A stretch of 21,061 bases of DNA, taken from positions 1 to 21,061 of the forward strand of contig RFSU01000015.1 of NCBI GenBank assembly GCA_009923795.1. The letters run 5' to 3'. The notes under the pieces were generated by a model. It was given only the letters and a program-made list of their open reading frames with translations, searched no databases and was not told the origin of the DNA. Shown piece after piece: positions 1 through 7,821 of this stretch. The stretch comes from Sphingomonadaceae bacterium. Its GTDB lineage: Bacteria > Pseudomonadota > Alphaproteobacteria > Sphingomonadales > Sphingomonadaceae. The translations under genes were made by a program, and so were the position numbers. How positions within the stretch are numbered: position 1 is the first letter of the stretch; each line of letters opens with the position of its first letter.

Positions 1-333
1 CATCTTCTTTTCCATGTCCTTGAAGGGCTTGCGATTCGCTTCAAGAATGCGCTGGCGTTCTGCCTCTTCTGCTGCCCGCTGTTTGGCATCAATTTTCTGC
101 TGGGCGATGATGTCTGCGTAGCTGCGCTTTGGATCAAATTTTTCAACATAGACAATTTTGGGCGGCCGATATTCCATCGGCACCTCACCGAGATAGAAGA
201 GCGCAACCAAGACAAGAGGAATCGTCGCTGAAAGCACAGCCAAGCCCAGCTTATGCGCGACGGGTTGCTTGAAGAAGGCCTTTAGGTCGCGCCAAGCGGC
301 CTTGGGACTGGCGGGGCGGGGGAATACAGACAT
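1..333 (-). CDS. Small single-pass membrane protein, unknown function (partial, 3' end cut)
   Basis: The reading frame starts at ATG 333-331 and is open to the window edge (111 codons), so the C-terminus is missing. The protein begins with a basic, Pro-rich stretch (MSVFPRPASPKAAWRDLKAF), has one hydrophobic helix at about residues 34-51 (LGLAVLSATIPLVLVALFYL), then a periplasm-like segment (MEYRPPKIVYVEKFDP). It ends in a highly charged, probably helical or coiled-coil region rich in Gln, Lys, Glu and Arg (about residues 75-111). This is the build of a bitopic inner-membrane protein with a soluble charged tail. It lies 43 nt downstream of gltX on the same strand and is probably co-transcribed with nadE-gltX. 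I do not recognise a named family and assign no function. Confidence 0.65.
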   Translation of the reverse strand, partial: MSVFPRPASPKAAWRDLKAFFKQPVAHKLGLAVLSATIPLVLVALFYLGEVPMEYRPPKIVYVEKFDPKRSYADIIAQQKIDAKQRAAEEAERQRILEANRKPFKDMEKKM

Positions 334-376
334 ACTCGGAAAGATAGGCCCTAAGCGGTCGATATACCAGCCCGGA

Positions 377-1690
377 TCAGGCCGATGCCGCCAAGAGCCG
401 GGCAATGGCCCTGTCACGCCCAATGAGCGGCAACAACGCCTTCATATCCGGCCCGTGATCCACACCCGTTAGCGCCTGACGCAAGGGCAGAAACAGCGCC
501 TTGCCCTTGCGATCTGTACTGGTTTTGAGCGCATCCGTCAGGCCATGCCAAGGATCACCCGACCAGTCGAGCGATGCGGCTGCCTTGGCAGCCTCTGCCA
601 GATAGGGCTTATCCTCTGGGGCGATGGTTGCGGCAATGTCTCCCGTCACGACGGCCCACCAAGGGCCGACATCTGCTAAGGTGTCGATATTGGGACGAAT
701 GGCACACCAGGCCGCTTCATCCACGCCCTCTGGCAGGCGGTCCGCGACGGCCGCAAACTCCGTCTGGTGCAGAATTTTTGCGTTCAGTTGGGCCAGTTCT
801 TCCTCATCAAATCGCGCGGGCGCGCGGCCAAAATGGGCAAAGTCTATTGTCGCGATTAAGGGTGCCACATCTGTTACTGGTTCAACAGGTGCACTCGTCC
901 CCAATCGGGCCAAGAGCGCGAGAATCGCCAGCGGTTCAATCCCGCGTTCCTGAAAGGCGTCCATGCCCAGCGAGCCGAGCCGCTTTGACAGCTTGCCTTC
1001 CGTGCCCGTGAGCAACGCCTCATGCGCAAAGTGCGGCGGCACCGTGCCAAGCGCCGAAAACATCTGGATCTGGGTTGCCGTGTTGGTCACATGATCTTCA
1101 CCACGCACCACATGGGTGATGCCCATATCAATATCATCAATGGCAGAGGGCAGCATATAGAGCCACGATCCATCGGCCCGGCGAATGACGGGATCAGAGA
1201 GGAGCTTGGGATCAAAATGCTGCGCACCACGGATCAGATCAACCCATTGGATGGATGAACCATGATCCAGTTTGAACCGCCAATGCGGCGAGCGGCCCTC
1301 AGGAACAGGGGCGTCAGCAGCTGGGCGCTCATAGACCGGCGGCAAGCCGCGCCCAAGCAACACCTTACGCCGTAAATCCAGCTCTTCCGGCGTCTCATAA
1401 CAGGCATAGACTCGGCCTGCCGCCTTCAGTTCTTCAAACCGGCGTTCATAGAGATCGAACCGGGCGGACTGACGCGCTTCGCCATCCCAATCCAGCCCCA
1501 GCCAGCGCAAATCCTTTCGGATGGCATCAACAAAGGCTTCTTTCGACCGCTCATCATCAGTGTCGTCAATCCGCAGCAGAAAGCGGCCGCCCTGTTTCTT
1601 GGCCCAGAGCCAATTATGCAGGGCCGTGCGGACGTTGCCGACATGAAGCGTGCCCGTTGGGGACGGCGCGAAACGTGTAATGATGGTCAT
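377..1690 (-). CDS. gltX: Glutamate--tRNA ligase (GluRS), short alphaproteobacterial type
   Basis: Class I aminoacyl-tRNA synthetase that charges tRNA-Glu with glutamate using ATP in the cytoplasm. The class I HIGH signature appears as HVGN at residues 16-19, inside the GluRS-typical FAPSPTGTLHVGN. The KMSKS loop appears as KLSKR at 233-237. The GluRS-specific LLRIDDTD (38-45) and VVRGEDH (194-200) are present. At 437 aa it is shorter than the usual 465-490 aa, with the reduction in the C-terminal anticodon-binding half. The region around YACYETPEEL (95-104) lacks the paired cysteines of the zinc site in E. coli GluRS. Many alphaproteobacteria lack GlnRS and use a non-discriminating GluRS plus GatCAB, so this enzyme may also charge tRNA-Gln; that is inference. 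It starts 6 nt after the nadE stop, so the two are probably one operon. Confidence 0.95.
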   Translation of the reverse strand: MTIITRFAPSPTGTLHVGNVRTALHNWLWAKKQGGRFLLRIDDTDDERSKEAFVDAIRKDLRWLGLDWDGEARQSARFDLYERRFEELKAAGRVYACYETPEELDLRRKVLLGRGLPPVYERPAADAPVPEGRSPHWRFKLDHGSSIQWVDLIRGAQHFDPKLLSDPVIRRADGSWLYMLPSAIDDIDMGITHVVRGEDHVTNTATQIQMFSALGTVPPHFAHEALLTGTEGKLSKRLGSLGMDAFQERGIEPLAILALLARLGTSAPVEPVTDVAPLIATIDFAHFGRAPARFDEEELAQLNAKILHQTEFAAVADRLPEGVDEAAWCAIRPNIDTLADVGPWWAVVTGDIAATIAPEDKPYLAEAAKAAASLDWSGDPWHGLTDALKTSTDRKGKALFLPLRQALTGVDHGPDMKALLPLIGRDRAIARLLAASA

Positions 1691-1696
1691 AACAAA

Positions 1697-3361
1697 TCAA
1701 GCCGTTCGAAAAGCATTGGTGATGGGATAGCGCCTGTCGCGGCCAAAATTGCGCTGGCCGAGCTTCACGCCCGGCGGGGCCTGACGCCGCTTATATTCGG
1801 CAAGGTAGAGCAGCCGTTCAATCCGGGCGACAATGTCTCGATCAAAGCCACGGGCAGCGATATCCTCCACCGAAAGCTCTTCTTCGACCAAGGCCATCAG
1901 AATCGCATCGAGCACCGGATAATCGGGCAGCGAATCCGAATCTTTTTGATCTGGCCGCAATTCCGCACTGGGCGGCTTGGTGATAATGCGTTCGGGCATA
2001 ACTGGCCCTTCCGGGCCAAGCCCCAGACGCGGCATGTGCGCATTGCGCCAGCGAGCCAGCGCAAACACCGTCATCTTATAAGCATCTTTAATCGGGTTAT
2101 AGCCGCCCGCCATATCGCCATAAATGGTCGCATAGCCGACGGACATTTCGCTCTTATTGCCCGTCGTCATCAGCATGTGGCCAAATTTGTTAGACAAGGC
2201 CATGAGCGTGACGCCGCGCAGGCGCGATTGGAGATTTTCCTCGGTAATGTCCGCAGGCTTATCGGCAAAAACGGGCGCAAGCATCGTTTCAAATGCCTGA
2301 AAAGCGGGAGTGATCGGAATGGTATCGATCCGACAGCCCAATAGCCGTGCGGCCTCGGCCGCATCTTCAAGGCTCTCTGCACTGGTATATTGGCTGGGCA
2401 GCATGACGCACCAGACCCGGTCTGCGCCCAGAGCATCAACGGCAATGGCCGCACAAATGGCACTATCAATCCCACCCGACATGCCCAACACGACGCCGGG
2501 AAAACGGTTTGTATTCACATACTCCCGCAGACCCATCATCATCGCATGCCAAGCATCAGACGGGCTTGGCTCCAAGGCGGTCAATTCACCTGCCTGACAT
2601 ATCCAGCCCGTCTCTGTCTGCGCCCAATGGGTGATGCGTACATGTTCTTCCCAATCGGGCAATTGATGCACCGTGCTGCCATCCCCATTGATCACGAAGG
2701 ACGCGCCGTCGAAGACCAGTTCATCCTGACCGCCGACGCGGTTTAGATAAGCAATGGGCAAAGATGTTTCGGCAATGCGGGCGCCAATGACCTGGGTCGC
2801 CCGATACTCATCCTTATCAATTTCATAGGGGCTGCCATTGGGCACAATCAGAAAATCGGCGCCCTTGGCCTTCAAATGCGCAGCGACCTCGGCAAACCAA
2901 ATATCTTCACATATGGGCACGCCGATCTGCGCCCCGCGAAACGCGATTGGGTCTGGCAGAGGGCCGGGGCGGAAATACCGCTTTTCATCAAAAGTGCCAT
3001 AATTGGGCAGCTCATGCTTAAACCTTAGGGCGGCCACACGGCCGCCGTCCAAAAGCGCCACGGCATTAAAGAGCGCGCCGGCTGCATCCTTGTGCAGCGT
3101 GCCGACCAGCATGGCCGGGCCGCCATCCTGCGTGGCGGCGGCCATGCGCTCAAGCTGTTCTGCCGCGCGCGCCGCTAGGGACGGCTTTTGGATCAGATCT
3201 TCTGCCGGATAGCCAATCAGCTGCATCTCTGGAAAGACGATGAGGTCAGCACCCTGCGCTGCCGCCTCTGCCCGACGCGCCAGCATGGCATCGGCATTTC
3301 CAGCCAAATCGCCGACCCGCTGGTTCATCTGGGCCAAAGCAATGTTAAGACGTGCGCTCAT
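1697..3361 (-). CDS. nadE: Glutamine-dependent NAD+ synthetase
   Basis: Two-domain enzyme (554 aa) for the last step of NAD synthesis, the ATP-dependent amidation of nicotinic acid adenine dinucleotide with glutamine-derived ammonia. The N-terminal nitrilase-fold amidase (about 1-260) shows the complete Glu-Lys-Cys triad: E45 (VFPEMQLIGYP), K115 (KHELPNYGTFDEKRYF) and C151 (VPICEDIW). The C-terminal synthetase domain has the ATP-pyrophosphatase loop SGGIDS (295-300), and further on the family-typical TTGNKSEMSVGYATIYGDM and KPPSAELRPDQKDSDSLP. The length is normal for the glutamine-dependent form. The ATG at 3361-3359 is preceded by GAGAGG about 4 nt upstream. It heads a minus-strand unit with gltX and diverges from prs, with about 190 nt between them. 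No obvious operator was seen. Confidence 0.97.
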   Translation of the reverse strand: MSARLNIALAQMNQRVGDLAGNADAMLARRAEAAAQGADLIVFPEMQLIGYPAEDLIQKPSLAARAAEQLERMAAATQDGGPAMLVGTLHKDAAGALFNAVALLDGGRVAALRFKHELPNYGTFDEKRYFRPGPLPDPIAFRGAQIGVPICEDIWFAEVAAHLKAKGADFLIVPNGSPYEIDKDEYRATQVIGARIAETSLPIAYLNRVGGQDELVFDGASFVINGDGSTVHQLPDWEEHVRITHWAQTETGWICQAGELTALEPSPSDAWHAMMMGLREYVNTNRFPGVVLGMSGGIDSAICAAIAVDALGADRVWCVMLPSQYTSAESLEDAAEAARLLGCRIDTIPITPAFQAFETMLAPVFADKPADITEENLQSRLRGVTLMALSNKFGHMLMTTGNKSEMSVGYATIYGDMAGGYNPIKDAYKMTVFALARWRNAHMPRLGLGPEGPVMPERIITKPPSAELRPDQKDSDSLPDYPVLDAILMALVEEELSVEDIAARGFDRDIVARIERLLYLAEYKRRQAPPGVKLGQRNFGRDRRYPITNAFRTA

Positions 3362-3549
3362 TGCGCCTCTCTATTGAGCGCGCGCCGCTTCCGCAATCTC
3401 CCCGCCCCAAAGCAGGTGCAATTCACGACAATGCGCCAATCTGGCCAACTCAGATGTTTTTCCTGCCGATTGGGCCGAAATAAGGCTCTTTCCGCCAATG
3501 GCCTTGACCTTTAAGGGACGGGCGACTCTTGTGGAGCGGGGCCCGATTC

Positions 3550-4485
3550 ATGAAGCTTATTACCGGCAATTCAAACATTCCCTTGGCGCAGGCTATTGCC
3601 GATTATTGCGACCTGCCCCTGACCAAGGCGAGTGTGCGTCGCTTTGCCGATGAAGAAGTTTTCGTCGAAATTCATGAGAATGTCCGGGGTGAGGATGTGT
3701 TTGTCATTCAATCGACAAGCTATCCGACCAACGACAATTTGATGGAATTGTTGATCATCTGTGACGCGCTGCGCCGGGCATCGGCAAAGCGGATTACGGC
3801 TGTTCTCCCCTATTTCGGCTATGCCCGGCAAGATCGAAAGCCGGGGCCACGCACGCCAATTTCGGCCAAGCTGGTCGCCAATATCATCACGACAGCCGGG
3901 GCCAATCGCGTTCTTTCCGTTGATCTGCACGCGGGGCAGATTCAGGGCTTTTTCGATATTCCAACCGACAATCTCTTTGGCGCACCTGTCATGTCCGCCG
4001 ATATTCTGGCGCGCTTTGGGGACCGCAATATCATGGTCGTTTCCCCCGATGTGGGCGGCGTTGTGCGCGCGCGGGCTCTTGCCAAGCGGCTCGACAATGC
4101 GCCGCTTGCCATTGTCGACAAGCGTCGGGAACGGGCCGGCGAATCCGAGGTGATGAACATCATCGGCGATGTGCAGGGCCGTTTCTGCATTCTGATTGAC
4201 GATATTGTCGATTCGGCAGGCACGCTGTGCAATGCAGCAGCCGCGCTTAAGGCGGCTGGAGCCGAAGATGTTGTCGCTTATTGCACCCATGGCGTGATGT
4301 CGGGTGCGGCGGCCGAGCGGGTGGAAGGGTCCGCGCTTCTGGAACTGGTCGTGACCGATTCAATCGGCGCACAGGCTTCAGCTGCGGAGGCCAAGAAAAT
4401 CCGTCGGCTGAACATTGCGCCCCTGATTGGAGAGGCAATCAAGCGGATTGCCGACGAAAGCTCTGTTTCTAGCCTGTTTGACTAA
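3550..4485 (+). CDS. prs: Ribose-phosphate pyrophosphokinase (PRPP synthase)
   Basis: Makes PRPP from ribose 5-phosphate and ATP for purine, pyrimidine, NAD, His and Trp synthesis. At 311 aa it has the normal class I length. Visible motifs are YARQDRK (91-97, ATP binding), the metal-binding DLHAGQIQGFF (125-135), VVSPDVGG (163-170), the catalytic loop beginning K191-R-R, and the PRPP loop DDIVDSAGT (217-225). I chose ATG 3550, giving MKLITGNSN, the conserved family N-terminus. It has GGAG 13 nt upstream (3533-3536). An upstream in-frame TTG at 3529 would add seven unconserved residues. The gene diverges from nadE and converges on the L,D-transpeptidase-like gene, with only 15 nt between the stop codons. 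Confidence 0.96.
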   Translation: MKLITGNSNIPLAQAIADYCDLPLTKASVRRFADEEVFVEIHENVRGEDVFVIQSTSYPTNDNLMELLIICDALRRASAKRITAVLPYFGYARQDRKPGPRTPISAKLVANIITTAGANRVLSVDLHAGQIQGFFDIPTDNLFGAPVMSADILARFGDRNIMVVSPDVGGVVRARALAKRLDNAPLAIVDKRRERAGESEVMNIIGDVQGRFCILIDDIVDSAGTLCNAAAALKAAGAEDVVAYCTHGVMSGAAAERVEGSALLELVVTDSIGAQASAAEAKKIRRLNIAPLIGEAIKRIADESSVSSLFD

Positions 4486-4492
4486 AGACGCA

Positions 4493-4510
4493 GCACGGCC
4501 TTAGCCGTGC
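4493..4510. terminator. Small inverted repeat between convergent genes, possible weak bidirectional terminator
   Basis: GCACGGC (4493-4499) and GCCGTGC (4504-4510) form a perfect 7-bp stem with a 4-nt loop, between the stop of prs (4485) and the last codons of the minus-strand gene. The loop contains the TAA stop of the minus-strand gene. There is no T-run on either side, so efficient intrinsic termination is doubtful. Confidence 0.4.
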
Positions 4511-5130
4511 GCTGAGCCTTCAAGACGATCAGCATAGATCATGCGGCCCGGCCCCATGCGGGCAATAACCTCGACCAAGCGATCCTGCGGGAAGGCAAAG
4601 CAACCTTCGCTGCGCCCCAACTTGCCCATGGTGCGGATCATATCCGGATTTGCATAATCAGCACCATGCACCACGATGGCGCGATTTTCGGCATTGTCAT
4701 TATCGCGATCAAGTCCGGACAGGCGCATAGAAAGGCCATGTTTGCCTTCATAATAATTGCGCGTGAGATAGGCCCCGCGCGACGTTGCGTTTGACCCCGG
4801 CTGATTTGAAAATGCTTTCAGCCAGCCATCATGCTCCGGATCAGACCCGCGTCCATGCGTCACGTAAAAGCGGCGGACATTGCCAGACGCCATATCCACG
4901 ATGAAGAACCGATGCTCCGAAGACGGCAACGAGAAATCTGCAAGGCCCACAACGTCGCGCACCCAAATGCGATTGCCCATCCGATCGAGTTGATGTCGGG
5001 CAATATCCCTGAGACGCGTGTCCGTTGGCGCGGCAAAGGCTGCGCCGGGGAAAAGGCTTAAGGCGGCGGTTGCGACCGATCCCGCCAATATGTCTCTGCG
5101 GCCGAGCTTTGCGGCCAAGATTTTTTCCAT
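4501..5130 (-). CDS. Secreted murein L,D-transpeptidase catalytic-domain family protein (YkuD_2 type)
   Basis: The 209-aa protein has an N-terminal export signal: basic start, twin arginine at 11-12 (GRRDILAG), hydrophobic stretch about 15-30 and an Ala-rich cleavage region (AFAAP, 31-35). The arginine pair suggests Tat export, though the motif is not canonical. The body matches the YkuD_2-type family: VDMASG (78-83), TSRGAYLT (116-123), conserved His155 in VVHGADY, and a catalytic-type cysteine C177 in GRSEGCFAF, resembling the HG...S-x-G-C arrangement of L,D-transpeptidases. By family it would act on periplasmic peptidoglycan; the activity of this subfamily is less well established. It lies 71 nt downstream of the TonB receptor on the same strand and may be read through from it. 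Confidence 0.85.
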   Translation of the reverse strand: MEKILAAKLGRRDILAGSVATAALSLFPGAAFAAPTDTRLRDIARHQLDRMGNRIWVRDVVGLADFSLPSSEHRFFIVDMASGNVRRFYVTHGRGSDPEHDGWLKAFSNQPGSNATSRGAYLTRNYYEGKHGLSMRLSGLDRDNDNAENRAIVVHGADYANPDMIRTMGKLGRSEGCFAFPQDRLVEVIARMGPGRMIYADRLEGSAHG

Positions 5131-5201
5131 GCCCTGCGTATAGGCAATGCTTGTGGATAAAGTCGAGACAATCGCGGTGAACTGCGTGTTTTCCGGGGTG
5201 A

Positions 5202-7298
5202 TCAGAACTTGGCAATCAATGTAAAGCGGGCGTTGAGGGGCGCGCCCGTTGAGATGTTATTGTCATTATGTGCGGTTGGAAAATAGCGCGTATTGGTCAG
5301 GTTTTCGACATTGATCTGCGCCTCCAAGCCGGGGCGTAGTTCAAAAAAAGCGGCTGCATCCATGCGCGTATAGGCCGGAAGGGATACCGCATTGCTGATG
5401 GTCGTGAAAGATCGGGATTGGTGATAAAGTCCAAGGCCAAGGCCAAAGCGCTTGGTCAGATCATAACGGTTCCACAGGCTCAACTGATGACGCGGCACTT
5501 GCGCCACCGCGCGCCCTTTTGGCGCGGCGCTGGTGGTGGAGGTGATCTGCGCCTTGGTATAGCCATAGCCAAAGGACGCCTGCCATGCGTCCGTCACATG
5601 GCCGACAAGGCTGATCTCGGCCCCCTTTGACCGCTGAGCGCCTGTGAGGGCAATAAGCCCCGGCGTCGCGCCTGCGGCACGGGTGTTGGTTCGATCAAGC
5701 TGATACAGGGCCGCTGTAAAACTGAGCGTGGGGCGAATGTCCCACTTTGCCCCGATTTCGTAATTGTCGAATGCTTCGGGGTCGAGTGCTGCGGTGGTGG
5801 CATCCAGCGAGGTGAATTGATCCCCTGATTGAGGCAGGAATGACTTTGTGTAGCTGACATAGAGGGACGGAGTCTCGGCTGGCTTCACAACCAAGCCAGC
5901 GCGGGGCGACCAGAGATCATCCACGCGCGACAATCGGCGCCCATCGAACAAATTGGTCAGCGTCAGATCAAAGCGATCATAGCGCAGGCCGACCACCAGA
6001 TCGACCATCGGGCCAAAGCTCAATTGATCCTGAAGATAGACGGATGTCTGTTGAACCGCGCTTGTCACCTTGCGGTTGGCGACACCCGCCGCACCTGCGA
6101 TGAAGTGCGGGGTTGGGATGGTCAGCGGTAAGGAGAAGGCGATGCTAGCCCTGCGGTTTGCGGCGGTCGCGGGCGCATTGGCAAAAGCTCCTGTGATCCG
6201 CTCATTTCGGCTGTCCTGATCGGTAAATTCGGCCCCCGCGAGCACCAGATGTTCGACCGCGCCCGTGTCAAAGGTCCACTCCACATTCCCCTGTGCGATC
6301 AAGTTTTCACGCAAGGTGGGGTCCCGATAGGCCTCTATCCCGACTTTGCCGTTGCTGATCGGCGTGGCGGCATAGGCATTGGTATAGATTTTGTCATAAT
6401 GGGCATAAAGCGCGCTGGCATTGGCCTTTAAATTGGCGGTCAATTCCGCTTCTGCGCGAAAGCGGACCATATGCGCTTCGATGTCGGAGTCATTGACGCC
6501 CGGAAGCCCGAAAAACAAATCTCGATATCCAGTCAGCGGCTGACCATTTACCGATGGAATACCGCGATCCACACCCCGCGCGTCACGGACATACTCATAG
6601 CCCAGCTGAAAGCGCGCCTGCCCCAATTCCGTGCCCAGAACGGGGTTGATGGCATAGCGTTCACCCCCAAAAGCATCGCGATGGTTGTTGAGCTTTTCGT
6701 AAAAAGCATTGAGGCGCAGGCCGGATACGTCGCCGAGCGCGACATTGGCATCTAAGCTGCCATACCAGCTGCCAAAACTGTTCAGCGACGCCATGGCGTT
6801 GCCGCGCGTTTCCCCGGCAGTTGCGCCTTTGGTGCTGCGGTTGATGATCCCGCCGCCGCCGCCACGGCCAAAGATCATGGCATTGGGGCCTTTATGCACC
6901 TCCACCCGTTCAATATTGTAGAAGCTGCGGAAATATTGGGCATCATCGCGCAGGCCATCAACAAAGAAATCGGCAGTCGAATTATTGCCGCGTAAGGTGA
7001 TCTGATCCCTGTGACCCTCGCCCTGCCCGGCCGATGCACCAGGGATGTGGCGCACAAGGTCGGTGATGGTCAAAATGGCCTCATCACGCATCTGCTTTTC
7101 GGTCACGACCGAAATGGCCTGGGGGACATCCAATATGGGCGTCGAAGTCTTGGTTCCGCTGGTCGTTGCAACGGCGCGATAGCCATCAAGCTGGCCTGTG
7201 ACGATAATCGCCTGCTCTGCCTCATAGACCAGCTCTGAGGCAGACGCAGAGCCTGTGCTCCAGAGGGTCGCGAGTGCTGTGGCCAGAAAGAGCCGCAT
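5202..7298 (-). CDS. TonB-dependent siderophore receptor (catecholate, Fiu-like)
   Basis: Outer-membrane gated channel that imports ferric siderophores using TonB energy. Counting from the chosen start (698 aa) there is a signal peptide MRLFLATALATLWSTGSASA, a TonB-box-like IIVTGQ near 31-36, a plug domain about 45-160, and a 22-strand-type barrel ending in the terminal phenylalanine LIAKF. In the plug, VPQAISVVT, ITLRGN, DFFVDGLRDDAQYFR and VEVHKGPNAMIFGRGGGGG are typical of the siderophore receptor family, and the glycine run is common in Fiu-like members. The C-terminal NVENLTNTRYFPTAHNDNN also fits. I chose ATG 7298 because AAAGGACG lies about 10 nt upstream and the signal peptide starts there. 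ATG 7343 has its AAGGA directly abutting the codon. Exact ligand unknown. A Fur-box-like site lies upstream. Confidence 0.93.
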   Translation of the reverse strand: MRLFLATALATLWSTGSASASELVYEAEQAIIVTGQLDGYRAVATTSGTKTSTPILDVPQAISVVTEKQMRDEAILTITDLVRHIPGASAGQGEGHRDQITLRGNNSTADFFVDGLRDDAQYFRSFYNIERVEVHKGPNAMIFGRGGGGGIINRSTKGATAGETRGNAMASLNSFGSWYGSLDANVALGDVSGLRLNAFYEKLNNHRDAFGGERYAINPVLGTELGQARFQLGYEYVRDARGVDRGIPSVNGQPLTGYRDLFFGLPGVNDSDIEAHMVRFRAEAELTANLKANASALYAHYDKIYTNAYAATPISNGKVGIEAYRDPTLRENLIAQGNVEWTFDTGAVEHLVLAGAEFTDQDSRNERITGAFANAPATAANRRASIAFSLPLTIPTPHFIAGAAGVANRKVTSAVQQTSVYLQDQLSFGPMVDLVVGLRYDRFDLTLTNLFDGRRLSRVDDLWSPRAGLVVKPAETPSLYVSYTKSFLPQSGDQFTSLDATTAALDPEAFDNYEIGAKWDIRPTLSFTAALYQLDRTNTRAAGATPGLIALTGAQRSKGAEISLVGHVTDAWQASFGYGYTKAQITSTTSAAPKGRAVAQVPRHQLSLWNRYDLTKRFGLGLGLYHQSRSFTTISNAVSLPAYTRMDAAAFFELRPGLEAQINVENLTNTRYFPTAHNDNNISTGAPLNARFTLIAKF

Positions 7299-7361
7299 GC
7301 CAAAATCGTCCTTTGATCCATTGTTATTGCGATTAAGTCGCATTCCTTGTTAGTTGCGGCG

Positions 7362-7381
7362 TTATTGATAACAACTCGCAA
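7362..7381 (-). promoter_or_regulatory. Candidate Fur box upstream of the siderophore receptor
   Basis: On the minus strand the sequence TTGCGAGTTGTTATCAATAA lies about 65 nt upstream of the receptor start. It resembles proteobacterial Fur boxes of the form TGCGAATnATTCTCAAT, with two half-sites around TTGCGAG and TTATCAA. Position and gene type fit iron repression. The match is by eye and imperfect. It lies between two divergent genes, so it could also influence the arsC-like gene. Confidence 0.4.
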
Positions 7382-7449
7382 TTGCAAGCGTAAGTTGAGC
7401 AATTTTGCTCTTGCGTGATTTGCGCTAAGAGGGGCGCGAGGAGACGCAC

Positions 7450-7794
7450 ATGAAAGCGACCATCTGGCACAATCCAAATTGCGGCACATCCCGCAAGACG
7501 CTCGACATTCTGCGCGACACGCCCGGCGTAGATGTTGACGTTATTGAGTACCTGAAAACACCGCCGAGCCGTGAAACGCTGGCTGCGCTCTACGCCGATG
7601 CCGGCATCACGCCGCGTCAGGGCCTACGGACACGTGGATCGCCCGCCGAAGAGCTGGGCCTTCTGGAAGCCGAGAATGCCCGCATTCTCGACGCCATGGC
7701 GCAAGAGCCGATTTTAATCGAACGCCCCTTGGTGCGCACGGATAAGGGCGTTCGCCTGTGTCGGCCGCAAGATGTCGTTCGCGAGATTCTGTAA
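7450..7794 (+). CDS. arsC: Arsenate reductase family protein (glutaredoxin-coupled ArsC type)
   Basis: A 114-aa thioredoxin-fold protein. The active-site cysteine C11 sits in NPNCGTSRKTL, as in E. coli plasmid ArsC (CGTSR). The arsenate-binding arginine triad appears conserved: R60 in GLRTRG, R92 in ERPLV and R105 in RLCRP. The family reduces arsenate to arsenite using glutathione and glutaredoxin. The protein lacks the roughly 25-residue C-terminal extension of plasmid ArsC, and there is no arsB, acr3 or arsR beside it. A housekeeping or YfgD-like role is therefore possible. The ATG has GAGGAGA about 6 nt upstream. It diverges from the siderophore receptor and is followed after 27 nt by the hydrolase gene. 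Confidence 0.85.
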   Translation: MKATIWHNPNCGTSRKTLDILRDTPGVDVDVIEYLKTPPSRETLAALYADAGITPRQGLRTRGSPAEELGLLEAENARILDAMAQEPILIERPLVRTDKGVRLCRPQDVVREIL

Positions 7795-7821
7795 GACTAT
7801 TTGAACCGGGAGGACGGACGC

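Noticed and set aside
1616..2344. Plus-strand open frame of 242 codons opposite nadE
   Set aside because: Antisense shadow of a well-supported gene, with low-quality Arg/His-rich translation and no motif.
3362..3549. Promoter search in the nadE-prs divergent spacer (TTGACC at 3504-3509)
   Set aside because: No convincing -10 at 16-18 nt spacing, and no palindrome or operator stood out.
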